Positions 25,240 to 34,565 of a stretch of DNA of 64,000 bases are shown here, in pieces. The stretch lies in assembly GCF_001425045.1 (NCBI RefSeq), contig NZ_LMDJ01000002.1, forward strand, positions 62,001-126,000, given 5' to 3'. A program made the translations under genes and the position numbers. The first letter of the stretch is position 1, and every line of letters starts with the position of its first letter. The stretch comes from Massilia sp. Root351. Its GTDB lineage: Bacteria > Pseudomonadota > Gammaproteobacteria > Burkholderiales > Burkholderiaceae_D. The notes under the pieces were generated by a model, which made no database searches, was not told the DNA's origin, and was given only the letters and a program-made list of their open reading frames with translations.

Positions 25240-26430
25240 ATGAAAACGAAAGCGCACCGCATTGCTCTGCTGTTCAACGCAAACAAGAGTTTCGACCGTG
25301 AAGTCACCGCCGGCATCGCCGCTTACCTGGGCAGCACGCGCGCAACCTGGGACCTGTTTCTGGAAGAGGACTTCCGCCTGCGCCTGGCGGGGATCGAGTC
25401 CTGGCAGGGCGACGGCATCATCGCCGACTTCGACGATCCGGCGGTGGCGGCGGCCCTGTCGCGCTGCCGCGTGCCGGTGGTGGCGGTGGGCGGCTCCTAT
25501 GCCGAGCAGGCCGACTACCCGTGCGGCGTGCCCTACGTGGCGACCGATAATTTCAAGCTCATCAAGCTGGCGCGCGACCACCTGATCGATGTCGGCCTGC
25601 ACCGCTTCGCCATGTTCAGCCTGCCCAAGGCCAAGGAAAACCGCTGGGCGCAGGAGCGCGAGAACGCCTTTCTCAGCCTGATGCTGGAAGACCAGATGGA
25701 AGCGGAGATCTTCCGCGGCTGCGAAACCAGCGCCTCGTCGTGGGACGAGGCGGTGCAGGGCCAGATCGCCTGGCTGCGCAGCCTGCCCAAGCCTATCGGC
25801 ATCATCGGTGTGACCGACGCGCGCGCACGCCAGCTGCTGCAGGCTTGCACCATCGCCGGCATCGAGGTGCCGGAGCAGGTGGCGCTGATCGGCATCGACA
25901 ACGATCCGCTGGTGCGCATGCTGACCCGTATCCCGCTCAGCTCCGTGATCCAGGGCGCGCAGGAAATGGGCCGCACGGCGGCCCACCTGCTGGACCAGAT
26001 GCTGCACGGCGTGCGCCTGGCCGACACCCGCATCCAGGTACCGCCGGCCGGCATCAACGTATTCGCCTCCAGCCAGCACCAGCCGGTCAAGCATCCGCAC
26101 GTGATGCGGGCGCGCCATTTCATTCGCCAGTACGCCTGCCAGGGCATCAAGACGCACCAGGTGGCCGAATATGTGGGCGTGTCGCGGTCGTCGCTGGAGG
26201 CTTACTTCCGCCAGGAGCTGGGCTGCAGTGTGCACGACGTGATATTGCGCTTCAAGCTGGACGCGGCCAAGGCGGGCCTGGAAGAAGGCGAACGCAGTAT
26301 TGCCGACGTGGCCCTGGGCTGCGGTTTCACGTCCACCCAGTATATGCACCTGGTGTTCAAGCGCGAACTGGGCTGTACCCCGCGCGCCTACCGCGACCGC
26401 GCATTGGGCGAGAGCGCAGCGGCGGCTTGA
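25240..26430 (+). CDS. xylR: XylR-type AraC-family regulator (LacI-like sensor + AraC DNA-binding domain)
   Basis: This 396-residue protein has the unusual XylR layout. The N-terminal domain (about 1-275, starting HRIALLFNANKSFDREVTAG) is a periplasmic-binding-like sugar sensor as in LacI proteins. The C-terminal AraC domain (about 290-392) contains QVAEYVGVSRSSLEAYF and the second HTH DVALGCGFTSTQYMHLVFK. E. coli XylR (392 residues) binds D-xylose and activates promoters through paired direct repeats next to the -35 box. Xylose is a final product of this island. The seven paired-repeat promoters described here are therefore its probable targets; that link is inference. GGAG precedes the start, and the gene is 35 bp after GH74. 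Confidence 0.85.
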   Translation: MKTKAHRIALLFNANKSFDREVTAGIAAYLGSTRATWDLFLEEDFRLRLAGIESWQGDGIIADFDDPAVAAALSRCRVPVVAVGGSYAEQADYPCGVPYVATDNFKLIKLARDHLIDVGLHRFAMFSLPKAKENRWAQERENAFLSLMLEDQMEAEIFRGCETSASSWDEAVQGQIAWLRSLPKPIGIIGVTDARARQLLQACTIAGIEVPEQVALIGIDNDPLVRMLTRIPLSSVIQGAQEMGRTAAHLLDQMLHGVRLADTRIQVPPAGINVFASSQHQPVKHPHVMRARHFIRQYACQGIKTHQVAEYVGVSRSSLEAYFRQELGCSVHDVILRFKLDAAKAGLEEGERSIADVALGCGFTSTQYMHLVFKRELGCTPRAYRDRALGESAAAA

Positions 26431-26470
26431 AGGTACCGGGATCCGCGCCGGCGCCGCCGCCGGCCCGGCT

Positions 26471-27463
26471 TCAATACCGGCGCCGCGCCAGCTCGCCGGC
26501 TGCCGCATCCGCAGGGAACACCGACTCGGCCGTGGTCACCCACCTGGGCACGCGCCTGCCGGCAAGCACGTCGCGGGCCAGCTGCATCAGCTGGGGGCCG
26601 ATCAGCGGACTGCATTCGACCGCCACATTGAGCTTGCCAGCCACCATGGCCTCGAACGCCGCCCGCGAGCCGCCTATGGCCATCACCAGCACGTCGCGCC
26701 CCGGCTTCAGGCCTGCTTCTCCGATGGCGTCGATGGCGCCCATCGCCAACTGGTCGCTATGCGCATACACCACATGGATATTCCTGCCTTCGGCTTTCAG
26801 CCAGGCCGCCATGGCCTGCCGGCCTTGCGCGCGCGACGCTGCGCCGCCCTGCGCATGCAGCAGCTTGAGTCTGGGCCGGGCGGCAATCGCCTGCGCGAAG
26901 CCTTTGCTGCGGGCGAGGGTGGCGGGCGAACCCGGAGCGCCCTGCAGTTCCACGATGTTGAAGGCGGCGTCCGGCGCGGCGGCTGCGCGCGCGGCCAGCC
27001 AGCGTCCTGCGCGCCGGCCCTGTTCGGCAAAGTCCGAGCCGATGAAGGCTGCGTACAGGCCCAGGCCGCCCGCTTCCACGGCCTGGCCGGCCACCAGCAC
27101 CGGGATGCCGGCCGCTTGCGCTTCGCGCAGCACCATGTCCCAGCCCGATTCCGCCACCGGCGAGAAGGCGATCAGGTCGACTTTTTGAGCAATGAAGGAG
27201 CGCATCGCCGCGATCTGGCTTTCCCGGCTATCCCCGGCGTCGGCGAACTTGAGGGTAATGCCTTCCAGGGCGGCGGCGGTCTTGATGGACGCGCTGTTGG
27301 CGTTGCGCCATGCGCTGTCGTTTCCCGCCTGGGAGAAGCCGATCACCAGCGGTGCGGCTGATGCGGCCGCAACCGCGGCCTTGGCTGCCGCGGCGGCAGC
27401 GGCCGGGCCGCTGGCCGCCGCGATGAGGGCGGCGGCCAGCAGGGTCCTGCGTAGCGCCTTCAT
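26471..27463 (-). CDS. Periplasmic sugar-binding protein (ABC type, orphan)
   Basis: This 330-residue protein has an Ala-rich signal peptide and a pentose/hexose binding fold like YtfQ: IGFSQAGNDSAWRNANSASI, DLIAFSPVAESGWD, GAPGSPATLARSKGF, VYAHSDQLAMGAIDAIGEAG. It would bind a furanose or pyranose sugar in the periplasm. No ABC permease or ATPase gene is present anywhere in the window. It follows the SSS symporter gene after 33 bp on the same strand, so the two are probably co-transcribed. It may serve a remote ABC transporter, or present sugar to a sensor; neither can be decided here. Confidence 0.85.
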   Translation of the reverse strand: MKALRRTLLAAALIAAASGPAAAAAAAKAAVAAASAAPLVIGFSQAGNDSAWRNANSASIKTAAALEGITLKFADAGDSRESQIAAMRSFIAQKVDLIAFSPVAESGWDMVLREAQAAGIPVLVAGQAVEAGGLGLYAAFIGSDFAEQGRRAGRWLAARAAAAPDAAFNIVELQGAPGSPATLARSKGFAQAIAARPRLKLLHAQGGAASRAQGRQAMAAWLKAEGRNIHVVYAHSDQLAMGAIDAIGEAGLKPGRDVLVMAIGGSRAAFEAMVAGKLNVAVECSPLIGPQLMQLARDVLAGRRVPRWVTTAESVFPADAAAGELARRRY

Positions 27464-27496
27464 GATGCGCGGCGGCCACCGGGTCCCTGCTACCGC

Positions 27497-29173
27497 TTAC
27501 CACCAGCCGCTGTAGATCGCAGCCAGCGTTACGCCAATGACGGCCGAGCCGAGGGCAAAGGCGCCGTCTACGCGGAACAGCGAGGTGTCGATATGCAGGT
27601 GCCTGGACGTGCCTTGGCGGCGCGCCTCGGCCAGTTTGCTGATCAGCACCATGCCGGCGACGACGAAGAAGAACACGATGAACATGCGGTCCAGGAAGGG
27701 AATCTCGGCCACGCCGGCGTCGGTGACCTTGGCAAAGCCGATCGGGATCAGGAAGGACAAGTCCATCATGGCCGGCAGGAATTTCAGCACGATGGAGCCG
27801 ACCAGGCCGCCCACGGTGGCGAACATGGCCGCGCCGGCGGTGGTTTTCTTCCAGAAGAAGCCCATCAGGAACATGGCCAGGATGCCGGGCGAGACAAAGC
27901 CGGTGTATTCCTGGATGTACTGGAAACCGCCTTTCTTGTCGATGCCCAGCATCGGCGCGATGAACACGGCCAGGCCCATGGCCACCACCACGCTGACGCG
28001 GCCGATCCACACCATGCGCTGTTCGTTGGCTTCCTTGTTGAAGTTTTTCTTATACAGGTCGAGCGTGAAAATGGTGGCGATGCTGTTGGCCTTGCCGGCC
28101 AGCGACGCCACCACGGCGGCTGTCAGCGCGGCAAAGGCGATGCCCTTCAGGCCCGATGGCAGCAGGTTCAGCAGGACCGGGTAGGCGCGGTCCGGATTGA
28201 CTTCGCCGCCGTGCTGCATGGCGGTGCCCAGCGCGCCGGCCTGGTCCAGCACGTACGCGGCAATGCCGGGCAGGACCACGATGATGGGCATCAGCAGTTT
28301 CAGGAAGGCCGCGAACAGCAGGCCTTTGCGGGCGGTCGGCAGGTCGGCGCCCAGTGCGCGCTGGGTGATGTACTGGTTGCAGCCCCAGTAGTTCAGGTTG
28401 ACGATCCACATGCCGCCGATCAGCACCGACAGGCCGGGCAAGTCCATATAGTTCGGGTTGTCGCGCGCGAGCACCATGTCGAAGTGGCCGCCGGCGCGCA
28501 CGAACAGTTCGGAGAAGCCGGCAATCGCGCCTTGCTTGTTGGCCAGGGCCGCCACCATGTCCAGCGCCAGCCAGGTGGTGACCAGGCCGCCGATCACCAG
28601 GCAGGTCACCTGCACCACGTCGGTGTAGCCGATCACCTTCATGCCGCCCAGCGTGATGATGGCGGCGAACACGGCCAGGAACAGCATGCATGGCAGCAGG
28701 GCGATGCCGGACAGGCTGCTGATGGCCAGCGCGCCCAGGTACAGGATGGAGGTCAGGTTGACCACCACGTACAGGCCCAGCCAGAACAGCGCCATGGTGG
28801 TGGCCACTGCCTTGCCGTAGCGCTGCTCCAGGAACTGCGGCATGGTGTAGATGCGGTTCTTCAGGTAGACCGGCATGAAGAACACGGCCACGATCACCAG
28901 CGTGGCGGCGGCCATCAGTTCATACACGGCGATGGCCATGCCGATCTTGAAGCCGGAGCCGCTCATGCCGATGAACTGCTCGGCCGAGATGTTGGACGCG
29001 ATCAGCGAGGCGCCGATGGCCCACCAGGTCAGCGAGCCTTCGGCCAGGAAGTAGTCGTGCGAGGCCGAGCCGGAGCCGGCCTGCTTGCGCCGGTACACCC
29101 AGAGCCCGTAGCCGGACACCAGGACGAAGTAGAAGAGGAAGACGATCACGTCGACGGTTGAAAAGGTGCTCAT
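27497..29173 (-). CDS. SSS-family sodium/sugar symporter
   Basis: This 558-residue membrane protein of the solute:sodium symporter family, SGLT-like, has about 14 hydrophobic helices. Recognisable stretches are the GASLIASNISAEQFIGMSGS segment in the first core helix, GGMKVIGYTDVVQV and NYWGCNQYITQRALGA. It is close in type to bacterial galactose/glucose SGLT proteins. It would carry a released monosaccharide (galactose, glucose or xylose) into the cytoplasm. The upstream region to 29400 is AT-rich around 29235-29300 on its promoter side but has no clean copy of the paired-repeat promoter. Confidence 0.92.
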   Translation of the reverse strand: MSTFSTVDVIVFLFYFVLVSGYGLWVYRRKQAGSGSASHDYFLAEGSLTWWAIGASLIASNISAEQFIGMSGSGFKIGMAIAVYELMAAATLVIVAVFFMPVYLKNRIYTMPQFLEQRYGKAVATTMALFWLGLYVVVNLTSILYLGALAISSLSGIALLPCMLFLAVFAAIITLGGMKVIGYTDVVQVTCLVIGGLVTTWLALDMVAALANKQGAIAGFSELFVRAGGHFDMVLARDNPNYMDLPGLSVLIGGMWIVNLNYWGCNQYITQRALGADLPTARKGLLFAAFLKLLMPIIVVLPGIAAYVLDQAGALGTAMQHGGEVNPDRAYPVLLNLLPSGLKGIAFAALTAAVVASLAGKANSIATIFTLDLYKKNFNKEANEQRMVWIGRVSVVVAMGLAVFIAPMLGIDKKGGFQYIQEYTGFVSPGILAMFLMGFFWKKTTAGAAMFATVGGLVGSIVLKFLPAMMDLSFLIPIGFAKVTDAGVAEIPFLDRMFIVFFFVVAGMVLISKLAEARRQGTSRHLHIDTSLFRVDGAFALGSAVIGVTLAAIYSGWW

Positions 29174-29409
29174 GAAATGCTCACGGTGAAAGGTTGTCTC
29201 TGGGCGGGCGGCCGTGCTGTGCGCCGGGCCCCATTTATAAAAATCGGCAAAAGGAAAATCTTAGACGACATGGGCCTATGATTTCCAATATGACTTTTGC
29301 ATCCAGCTATACTGTTTCGGCATGGATCAGTTCGCTTCTGCGACCCGCTGCGCTCGCATTATTGCCCAAGACCGGGGCCCGTAAACGCCTTTGCGGGGCA
29401 GTTAGCCAG

Positions 29410-29468
29410 AATCGTTCCGCCCCTTGGTGATTTTCGTAATTGATAGGCCGTGCCGGCGATTGCAGAAT
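29410..29468 (+). promoter_or_regulatory. Paired 22-bp repeat promoter, copy E (aldose epimerase)
   Basis: Half-sites AATC at 29410 and TTTC at 29432 are 22 bp apart; the second continues GTAATTG. The -35 TTGATA is at 29440-29445 and the -10 CAGAAT at 29463-29468 after 17 bp. It is about 40 bp before the epimerase start. Confidence 0.68.
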
Positions 29469-29507
29469 GGCATGGTGCCGTTCTCGTACAGGAAGCCCCG
29501 CATTGCA

Positions 29508-30392
29508 ATGATGACCAAACCCTTTCCCGGCACCGTGGCGGAGCCGGACGAATACCGCTTGTTTACGCTCAAGAATGCCGGCGATATGGCGGTCACGATC
29601 AGCGAACGGGGCGGCGCGCTGCGTTCGTGGCGCACGCCCGACCGCTACGGCCGCATGGCCGACGTGCTGCTGGCCGGGCGCGACGGCGCCGCAGCCCTGT
29701 GGCAGGGCCGCCAGGCCGGCGGCGGCGTGGCCATGCTGCTGACGGCGCCGGGTGGCACCCCCGGCATGCTGGTTGACTATCGGCTGGACTATCGCCTGGA
29801 CGACGACGGCAGCCTGACCGTCGACTATCACGCCACGGCCCGGTCCGCAGCCAGGCTGGAAGCCAAGCCGCACACCTGCTTCAACCTGAACGGCGGCGTC
29901 ACCGACGTCGGCGACCACATCTTGCGGATCGACGCCGACTACTATGTGGAAGTGGATGCCGAAGGCACGCCGGCCGGCGTGGCCGCGGTAGGGGGAACGC
30001 CGTTCGACTTCCGCCAGCCGGCGCCCATCGGTCCGCGCCTGAGCTGGCCAGACCGGCAGATCCACCTGGCCGGCGGCTTCGACCACTGCCTGTTCGTGCG
30101 CAGCCACTACACCGGCGGCCAGGGCGTCTTGCGCGAAGTGGCGCGCGTGGTCGATCCCGGCTCCGGACGCTGCCTGCAGATGTACACCACCGAGGCGGCC
30201 GTGCAATTCTGCGCCGGGGCGCGCTCCCCGGGGGCCGGCCAGATCCCGGGCCTGGGCCCGGGGCCGGGCGGCTTCTGCCTGGACACCAGTGCCCGGCCGG
30301 GCCTGACCAGCGCCGCCTGGCCGCACGTCATGCTGCACCCGGGGAAAGCGTACCGGCAGACCACGGTCTACCGGTTGTCGCTGGAAGCCTAG
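29508..30392 (+). CDS. Aldose 1-epimerase (galactose mutarotase family)
   Basis: This 294-residue protein of the galactose mutarotase fold lacks a signal peptide. Family features are the catalytic His in KPHTCFNLNGG, FDHCLFVR, and the catalytic Glu in LQMYTTEAAVQFCAG. It equilibrates the alpha and beta anomers of the sugars produced by the glycosidases. It has its own paired-repeat promoter, divergent from the SSS symporter, which fits handling of the imported sugar. ATG 29508 or 29511 is chosen because the start must lie downstream of that promoter. The GH43 gene converges on it from the right. Confidence 0.87.
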   Translation: MMTKPFPGTVAEPDEYRLFTLKNAGDMAVTISERGGALRSWRTPDRYGRMADVLLAGRDGAAALWQGRQAGGGVAMLLTAPGGTPGMLVDYRLDYRLDDDGSLTVDYHATARSAARLEAKPHTCFNLNGGVTDVGDHILRIDADYYVEVDAEGTPAGVAAVGGTPFDFRQPAPIGPRLSWPDRQIHLAGGFDHCLFVRSHYTGGQGVLREVARVVDPGSGRCLQMYTTEAAVQFCAGARSPGAGQIPGLGPGPGGFCLDTSARPGLTSAAWPHVMLHPGKAYRQTTVYRLSLEA

Positions 30393-30410
30393 CGCACGGC
30401 AGGCGCCCGC

Positions 30411-32042
30411 TCAGGCGGGCGGCAAGCCCCGATAGCGGAACTGGCTGATCCTGACCTGGCCCTTGCCGGCGCTGTAAATGCCCACCTTCAGGCTCAGGAA
30501 GCCGCCGAACACGTTGTGATGGAAGCCGGACACCTCCATCTGCCAGGGGTGCTTGATCCACTTTTTGCCGTCGTGCGAATAGTGGAAGGTGACGATGTTG
30601 GCCCGGTTGGCCACTTTCACGTGCACCGCCTTGACATCCATCTTCTCGCGCATCCAGCCCTGTTCCTCGGAGCAGTGGTAGGTGAACATCTGCTCCGCGC
30701 TGAAGCCGATGCCGCAGTAGGCGCGCTGGCTGTAGTACAGCAGCAGGCCGCCTTGGGCGCCGCCGCTCATTTCCAGCACCACCGATGCTTCATAGTCGCG
30801 GTCGCCGACGATGCAGGTCAGCGGCGAACAGTCGGCGGCGGAGGCGCCCTTGCCCTGGATGACGAGGCTGTTGCCGTCGTAGCGAGCGCGCTGCGCCTCG
30901 TTCGGCCCGGGGGCGAAGAAGCTCCATTGCACGCCGAACCGGTCGGACGAAAAATCGTCCGACAGCGCATGGCCCGAAGGGCAGGCGCGCCCGCCCTTCG
31001 GCTTCGGCATGGGCTTGGCCAAGGTGCCGCCGCGCGCGCGGAACCAGCCGTCGGTGGTCCATTCGACAGGTTCGAGCAGCGTCTGCCGGCCCAGCGTGCG
31101 GAAGCCGTTCTCGTAGCCGTGGTAGACCATCCACCAGTCGCCGCCCGGGCCTTCGATGACGGTGGCGTGGCCGCGCGACCACCAGGGCTCATCCGCGCTT
31201 TGGGTGCGGACGATGGGATTGTGTGGGCAGTTCTGCCACGGGCCGTGGATCGAGGCGGAACGGGCCACTGTCACCATGTGGCTGGTGGGCGGACCGGAAG
31301 TGCCGCCCACGGCGGACACCAGGTAAAACCACTTGCCGCGCCGGAACAGCTTGGGGCCTTCGGGCGCGAACATCTCCACCACCCAGTCTTCGGGATAGCG
31401 CCACGGGTCGTAGACGTGCTCCAGCTTCCCGGCTGTGGCCAGCCCGTCGTCCGCCAGGGCGATGCGGCGCACGCCGTTCATGAACAGGTAGCGCTTGCCG
31501 TCCTCGCCCACGGCGTGGCCGGGATCGATGCAGCCGGCGATCTTCAGATCGACCGGCTCGCTCCATGGCCCCCGGATGTCGTCCGCGTAGATGACGAAGA
31601 TGGCGCTTTCGCCGTTCGGGCTGGCGGGAATGTAGATGTAGTAGCGGCCTTCGTGCTTGACCAAATCCATCGCCCACACCGAACCGAGCGGTTTGGTGAG
31701 GGCGGCACAGATGGGCGCCCAGTTGACCAGGTCGCGCGAATGCCAGATCACCACGCCCGGGTAGGAGAAGAACGACGAAAACGTCATGTAGTAATCGTCG
31801 CCGTCTTTCAGGATGGTGGGGTCCGGGTGGTCACCGGAGACGATGGGGTTGATGAAGGTGCCGTTACCGAGGTCCGCCTTGCGCTGGCCTTCGATGCCGT
31901 AGGCGGCGCCCGCTGCTTGCTCTGCGCCTGCGGCACTGGCCGCGAACGGCGCGGCAGCGGCGGCGCCCGCGCCGGCCAGGGCCAGCTTGAACAGGCCGCG
32001 CCGGCCGGCTTGCCTGCTGCCGGCTTGTTTAGGCGTGCTCAT
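30411..32042 (-). CDS. GH43 beta-xylosidase/alpha-L-arabinofuranosidase (Tat-exported)
   Basis: This 543-residue protein has a twin-arginine type leader (RQAGRRGLFKLALAGAG). A five-bladed propeller follows with the three GH43 acids: Asp74 in GDHPDPTILKDG, Asp126 in VWAMDLVKHEG and Glu228 in MFAPEGPKLF. A C-terminal concanavalin-like sandwich spans about 350-543. GH43 enzymes remove terminal arabinofuranose or xylose. In xyloglucan, arabinose decorates the xylose of some plant types. The start ATG overlaps the GH31 stop by 4 bp (ATGA), so the two form an operon under promoter copy G. Substrate among GH43 options is not resolved. Confidence 0.88.
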   Translation of the reverse strand: MSTPKQAGSRQAGRRGLFKLALAGAGAAAAAPFAASAAGAEQAAGAAYGIEGQRKADLGNGTFINPIVSGDHPDPTILKDGDDYYMTFSSFFSYPGVVIWHSRDLVNWAPICAALTKPLGSVWAMDLVKHEGRYYIYIPASPNGESAIFVIYADDIRGPWSEPVDLKIAGCIDPGHAVGEDGKRYLFMNGVRRIALADDGLATAGKLEHVYDPWRYPEDWVVEMFAPEGPKLFRRGKWFYLVSAVGGTSGPPTSHMVTVARSASIHGPWQNCPHNPIVRTQSADEPWWSRGHATVIEGPGGDWWMVYHGYENGFRTLGRQTLLEPVEWTTDGWFRARGGTLAKPMPKPKGGRACPSGHALSDDFSSDRFGVQWSFFAPGPNEAQRARYDGNSLVIQGKGASAADCSPLTCIVGDRDYEASVVLEMSGGAQGGLLLYYSQRAYCGIGFSAEQMFTYHCSEEQGWMREKMDVKAVHVKVANRANIVTFHYSHDGKKWIKHPWQMEVSGFHHNVFGGFLSLKVGIYSAGKGQVRISQFRYRGLPPA

Positions 32043-34387
32043 TTGCCCACCACCTTGGTGACGCTCGGCGCCATGCGGGCCAGTTCCTGGTTGCCGCTCA
32101 CGCTCAGGCGGCCCGCGCCGTCGTTCCACTGCAGGCGCGCCAGCGTGCCCTTGCCCTTTTCATAGTCGTACGACACGCCATCGTCGTCATACAGCGAGAA
32201 AGCGCCATCCTTGCCGGGATAGACGCGGATCTCGGCGATCGCCTGTCTGGTGGCCGTCGACTGAATCTCCGCGCCGAACGGCACGATGGAGCCGGCCTTG
32301 ACGAACACCGGCATCTGCTCGATGGGCGCCGCCACCTTGACCCAGCGGCCGCCGGCCAGCTTCTCGTTGGTCCAGAAGTTGTACCAGTCGCTGCCGGCCG
32401 GCAGGTAGACGTCCTTCTCGGTCTGGCCCTGCTCGGTGACCGGCGCCACCAGGAAGGCCGGGCCGAACATGTACTGCGTGCCGATGTTGGCCACGTTGGC
32501 GTCGTTGGGGAAGTCCATCCACAACGGCCGCATGAACGGCGCGCCGCTGTCCCAGGTGGCCTTGGCCTGGCTGTAGATGTACGGGATCAGCTTGTAGCGC
32601 AGCCGGTCGTAGTCGGCCAGGATGGTTTCGGCGTGCTGGCCGAATTCCCAGATCTCCGCGTGCTTGCGGTCGCCGTGCACGCGCAGGGTGGGCAGGAAGG
32701 TGCCGTACTGGAACCAGCGCGTGAGCAGCTCCGGATAGTCGTGGTTCTGGCCGATGGTGGCGGCGGCGCCGGCCGGATCGACCAGCGGTTTCCTGGTCGC
32801 CTTGGTGGCCTGCGGCAGCCACTGCCAGCCGCCGATGTCATTGCCCCAGTAGGCGATGCCGGACGCCGTCATGTTCAAGCCGGTCGGCACCTGCCGCGCC
32901 AGCGCTTCCCAGGACGGATGGATGTCGGAAGACCAGAACAGCGCGCCGCTGCGCTGCGAGCCGAGGTAGGCCGCGCGCGACAGGATCAGCGCGCGCTTGT
33001 TCGGCTTCCATGCGCGCATGCCGTCGGCCACGCCCTGCACGTGCAGCAGCGGGAACAGGTTGCGGTAGCGGTCGCCCGAGCCTATCGAGTAGAAATAGCC
33101 GTCCGGCACAAGGTCCGGTTCGGTCTCGTCCAGCCACGGATAGTCGAAGCCCTGCGACAGGATGTTGTCGCGCACGCGCTCCCAGAACCACTGGCGCGCC
33201 GCCGGATTGGTGGCGTCGATCAGTGCGCCGGTGCGGTCGGAGCGGAAGGGCAGGCCGTCCACGGTCTTGCCGTCCTTGTCCTTCAGGAAGTAGCCCTTGG
33301 CATCGAGCTCGTTGAAGTAGCGGCCCGAGGTTTCATAGCGCGGCCACACCGAGATGATGGACTGCATGCCGAGGCCGTGCAGTTCCTTGTTCATGGCCAC
33401 CGGGTCGGGGAACTGGGCCGGATCGATGTCCATCTGCCCCATGCGGGTCCAGTGGAACCAGTCCACCACCATGATATCGAGCGGGTACTTCTTCTGGCGG
33501 TAGGTGTTGGCCACGCGCAGCACTTCCTGCTGGCTCTCGTAGCGGGCCTTGGACTGGATCAGGCCGAAAGCGGCCTTGGGCGGGATCGGCGTCTTGCCGG
33601 TCAAGCGCGCATAGCCCGAGTAGATTTCTTCCGGCGTGTTGCCGGTGATGACAAAGAAGCTGACACGCTCGCCCACGTTGGACTGGAACGCCGTGCGGCC
33701 GTTGACGCCGGCGATGAAGCGCGTGGCGGAAGGATTGTCCCAGACGAGGCCGTAGCCCTTGGACGACACCATGAACGGCACGCACACCGATTCGCCGGCC
33801 GGCGCGTCGTACCAGTGCTTGCAGTCGAGCACGCGGCCGCGCAGGTCGAGCGGGCCGGTCGATTCCTGGTTCTGGCCCATGCCGTAGTAATGCTCGTCGG
33901 CCGGCGCGCTGAAGGAGGCGCCGGCCTGGTAGGTCTTTTCGGTGTTGACGGTGTGCGGCGCCAGCTCCCAGCCGGTCATGTCGAGCACCGTTTCGCCTTT
34001 TGCGTTTTTCACCTTCAGCGCGACCGGTGCGAGCTGTGGCGCGAAGTACTTTTCGCCGCTGGTCGGCACGCGCGGCAGCGGCGCCGGGGCGACGGTGAGG
34101 CTCAGTGCGGAGGACGCGAAGGTGTCACCGTCCTTGCCGCCGGTGTGGCGGAAGGCGGAGTTGTCGGCGTTCTTGGGCAGGATGCCATGGCCGGGGCCTT
34201 TCAGCGCCTCGGCCTTGTCGGCCGCTATCGTGAGGTGGATAACGTTCGGACCGTAGGCCTCCACCGATACCCATGCGCCATTGCGGTCCAGCGTGGTGAT
34301 GGGCGCGGCCAGTGCCTGCGCTGCTGCTCCGAGAGCCATCAAGGAAATCGAGGCGGCCAGGGCCTTGCGCTTGTGATGCACTTTCAT
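32039..34387 (-). CDS. GH31 alpha-glycosidase (alpha-xylosidase or alpha-glucosidase)
   Basis: This 782-residue exported protein has a signal peptide after MKVHHKRKALAAS. An N-terminal sandwich follows, then a barrel with nucleophile Asp420 in YPWLDETEPD and acid/base Asp488 in FWSSDIHPSW, and C-terminal sandwich domains. It lacks the PA14 insert seen in the other GH31 of this island (46750), so the two are not recent duplicates and probably differ in specificity. ATG 34387 is chosen because GCAGGAGA precedes it and it opens the signal peptide; longer in-frame starts overlap the promoter. It is first in an operon with GH43. Confidence 0.9.
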   Translation of the reverse strand: MKVHHKRKALAASISLMALGAAAQALAAPITTLDRNGAWVSVEAYGPNVIHLTIAADKAEALKGPGHGILPKNADNSAFRHTGGKDGDTFASSALSLTVAPAPLPRVPTSGEKYFAPQLAPVALKVKNAKGETVLDMTGWELAPHTVNTEKTYQAGASFSAPADEHYYGMGQNQESTGPLDLRGRVLDCKHWYDAPAGESVCVPFMVSSKGYGLVWDNPSATRFIAGVNGRTAFQSNVGERVSFFVITGNTPEEIYSGYARLTGKTPIPPKAAFGLIQSKARYESQQEVLRVANTYRQKKYPLDIMVVDWFHWTRMGQMDIDPAQFPDPVAMNKELHGLGMQSIISVWPRYETSGRYFNELDAKGYFLKDKDGKTVDGLPFRSDRTGALIDATNPAARQWFWERVRDNILSQGFDYPWLDETEPDLVPDGYFYSIGSGDRYRNLFPLLHVQGVADGMRAWKPNKRALILSRAAYLGSQRSGALFWSSDIHPSWEALARQVPTGLNMTASGIAYWGNDIGGWQWLPQATKATRKPLVDPAGAAATIGQNHDYPELLTRWFQYGTFLPTLRVHGDRKHAEIWEFGQHAETILADYDRLRYKLIPYIYSQAKATWDSGAPFMRPLWMDFPNDANVANIGTQYMFGPAFLVAPVTEQGQTEKDVYLPAGSDWYNFWTNEKLAGGRWVKVAAPIEQMPVFVKAGSIVPFGAEIQSTATRQAIAEIRVYPGKDGAFSLYDDDGVSYDYEKGKGTLARLQWNDGAGRLSVSGNQELARMAPSVTKVVGK

Positions 34388-34421
34388 GTCGTCTCCTGCA
34401 TGCGTTTTGATAATCCGGTGC

Positions 34422-34480
34422 ATCTTCACAGACTCGCCAACCGGCGGCAATTATGAAAATGACCGACGCTGCGTATGATT
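34422..34480 (-). promoter_or_regulatory. Paired 22-bp repeat promoter, copy G (GH31-GH43)
   Basis: On the minus strand AATC is at 34480-34477 and TTTC at 34458-34455, 22 bp apart, the latter continuing ATAATTG. The -35 TTGCCG is at 34450-34445. The -10 is weak (GAAGAT at 34427-34422). The repeat region is nearly identical to that of the GH42 promoter. Confidence 0.65.
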
Positions 34481-34565
34481 TGCCGTAATCAACGCGGCAG
34501 CCGTTCCTGGCGCAAAACGATGGTGATAGCATCGCCTCCACTACTGAAAACGGGGGTAAGGAAGA

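Noticed and set aside
29235..29300. A leftward paired-repeat promoter for the SSS symporter
   Set aside because: AAATC and TTTTC elements occur but are 26 bp apart and are not followed by AATTG; spacing does not match the other seven.
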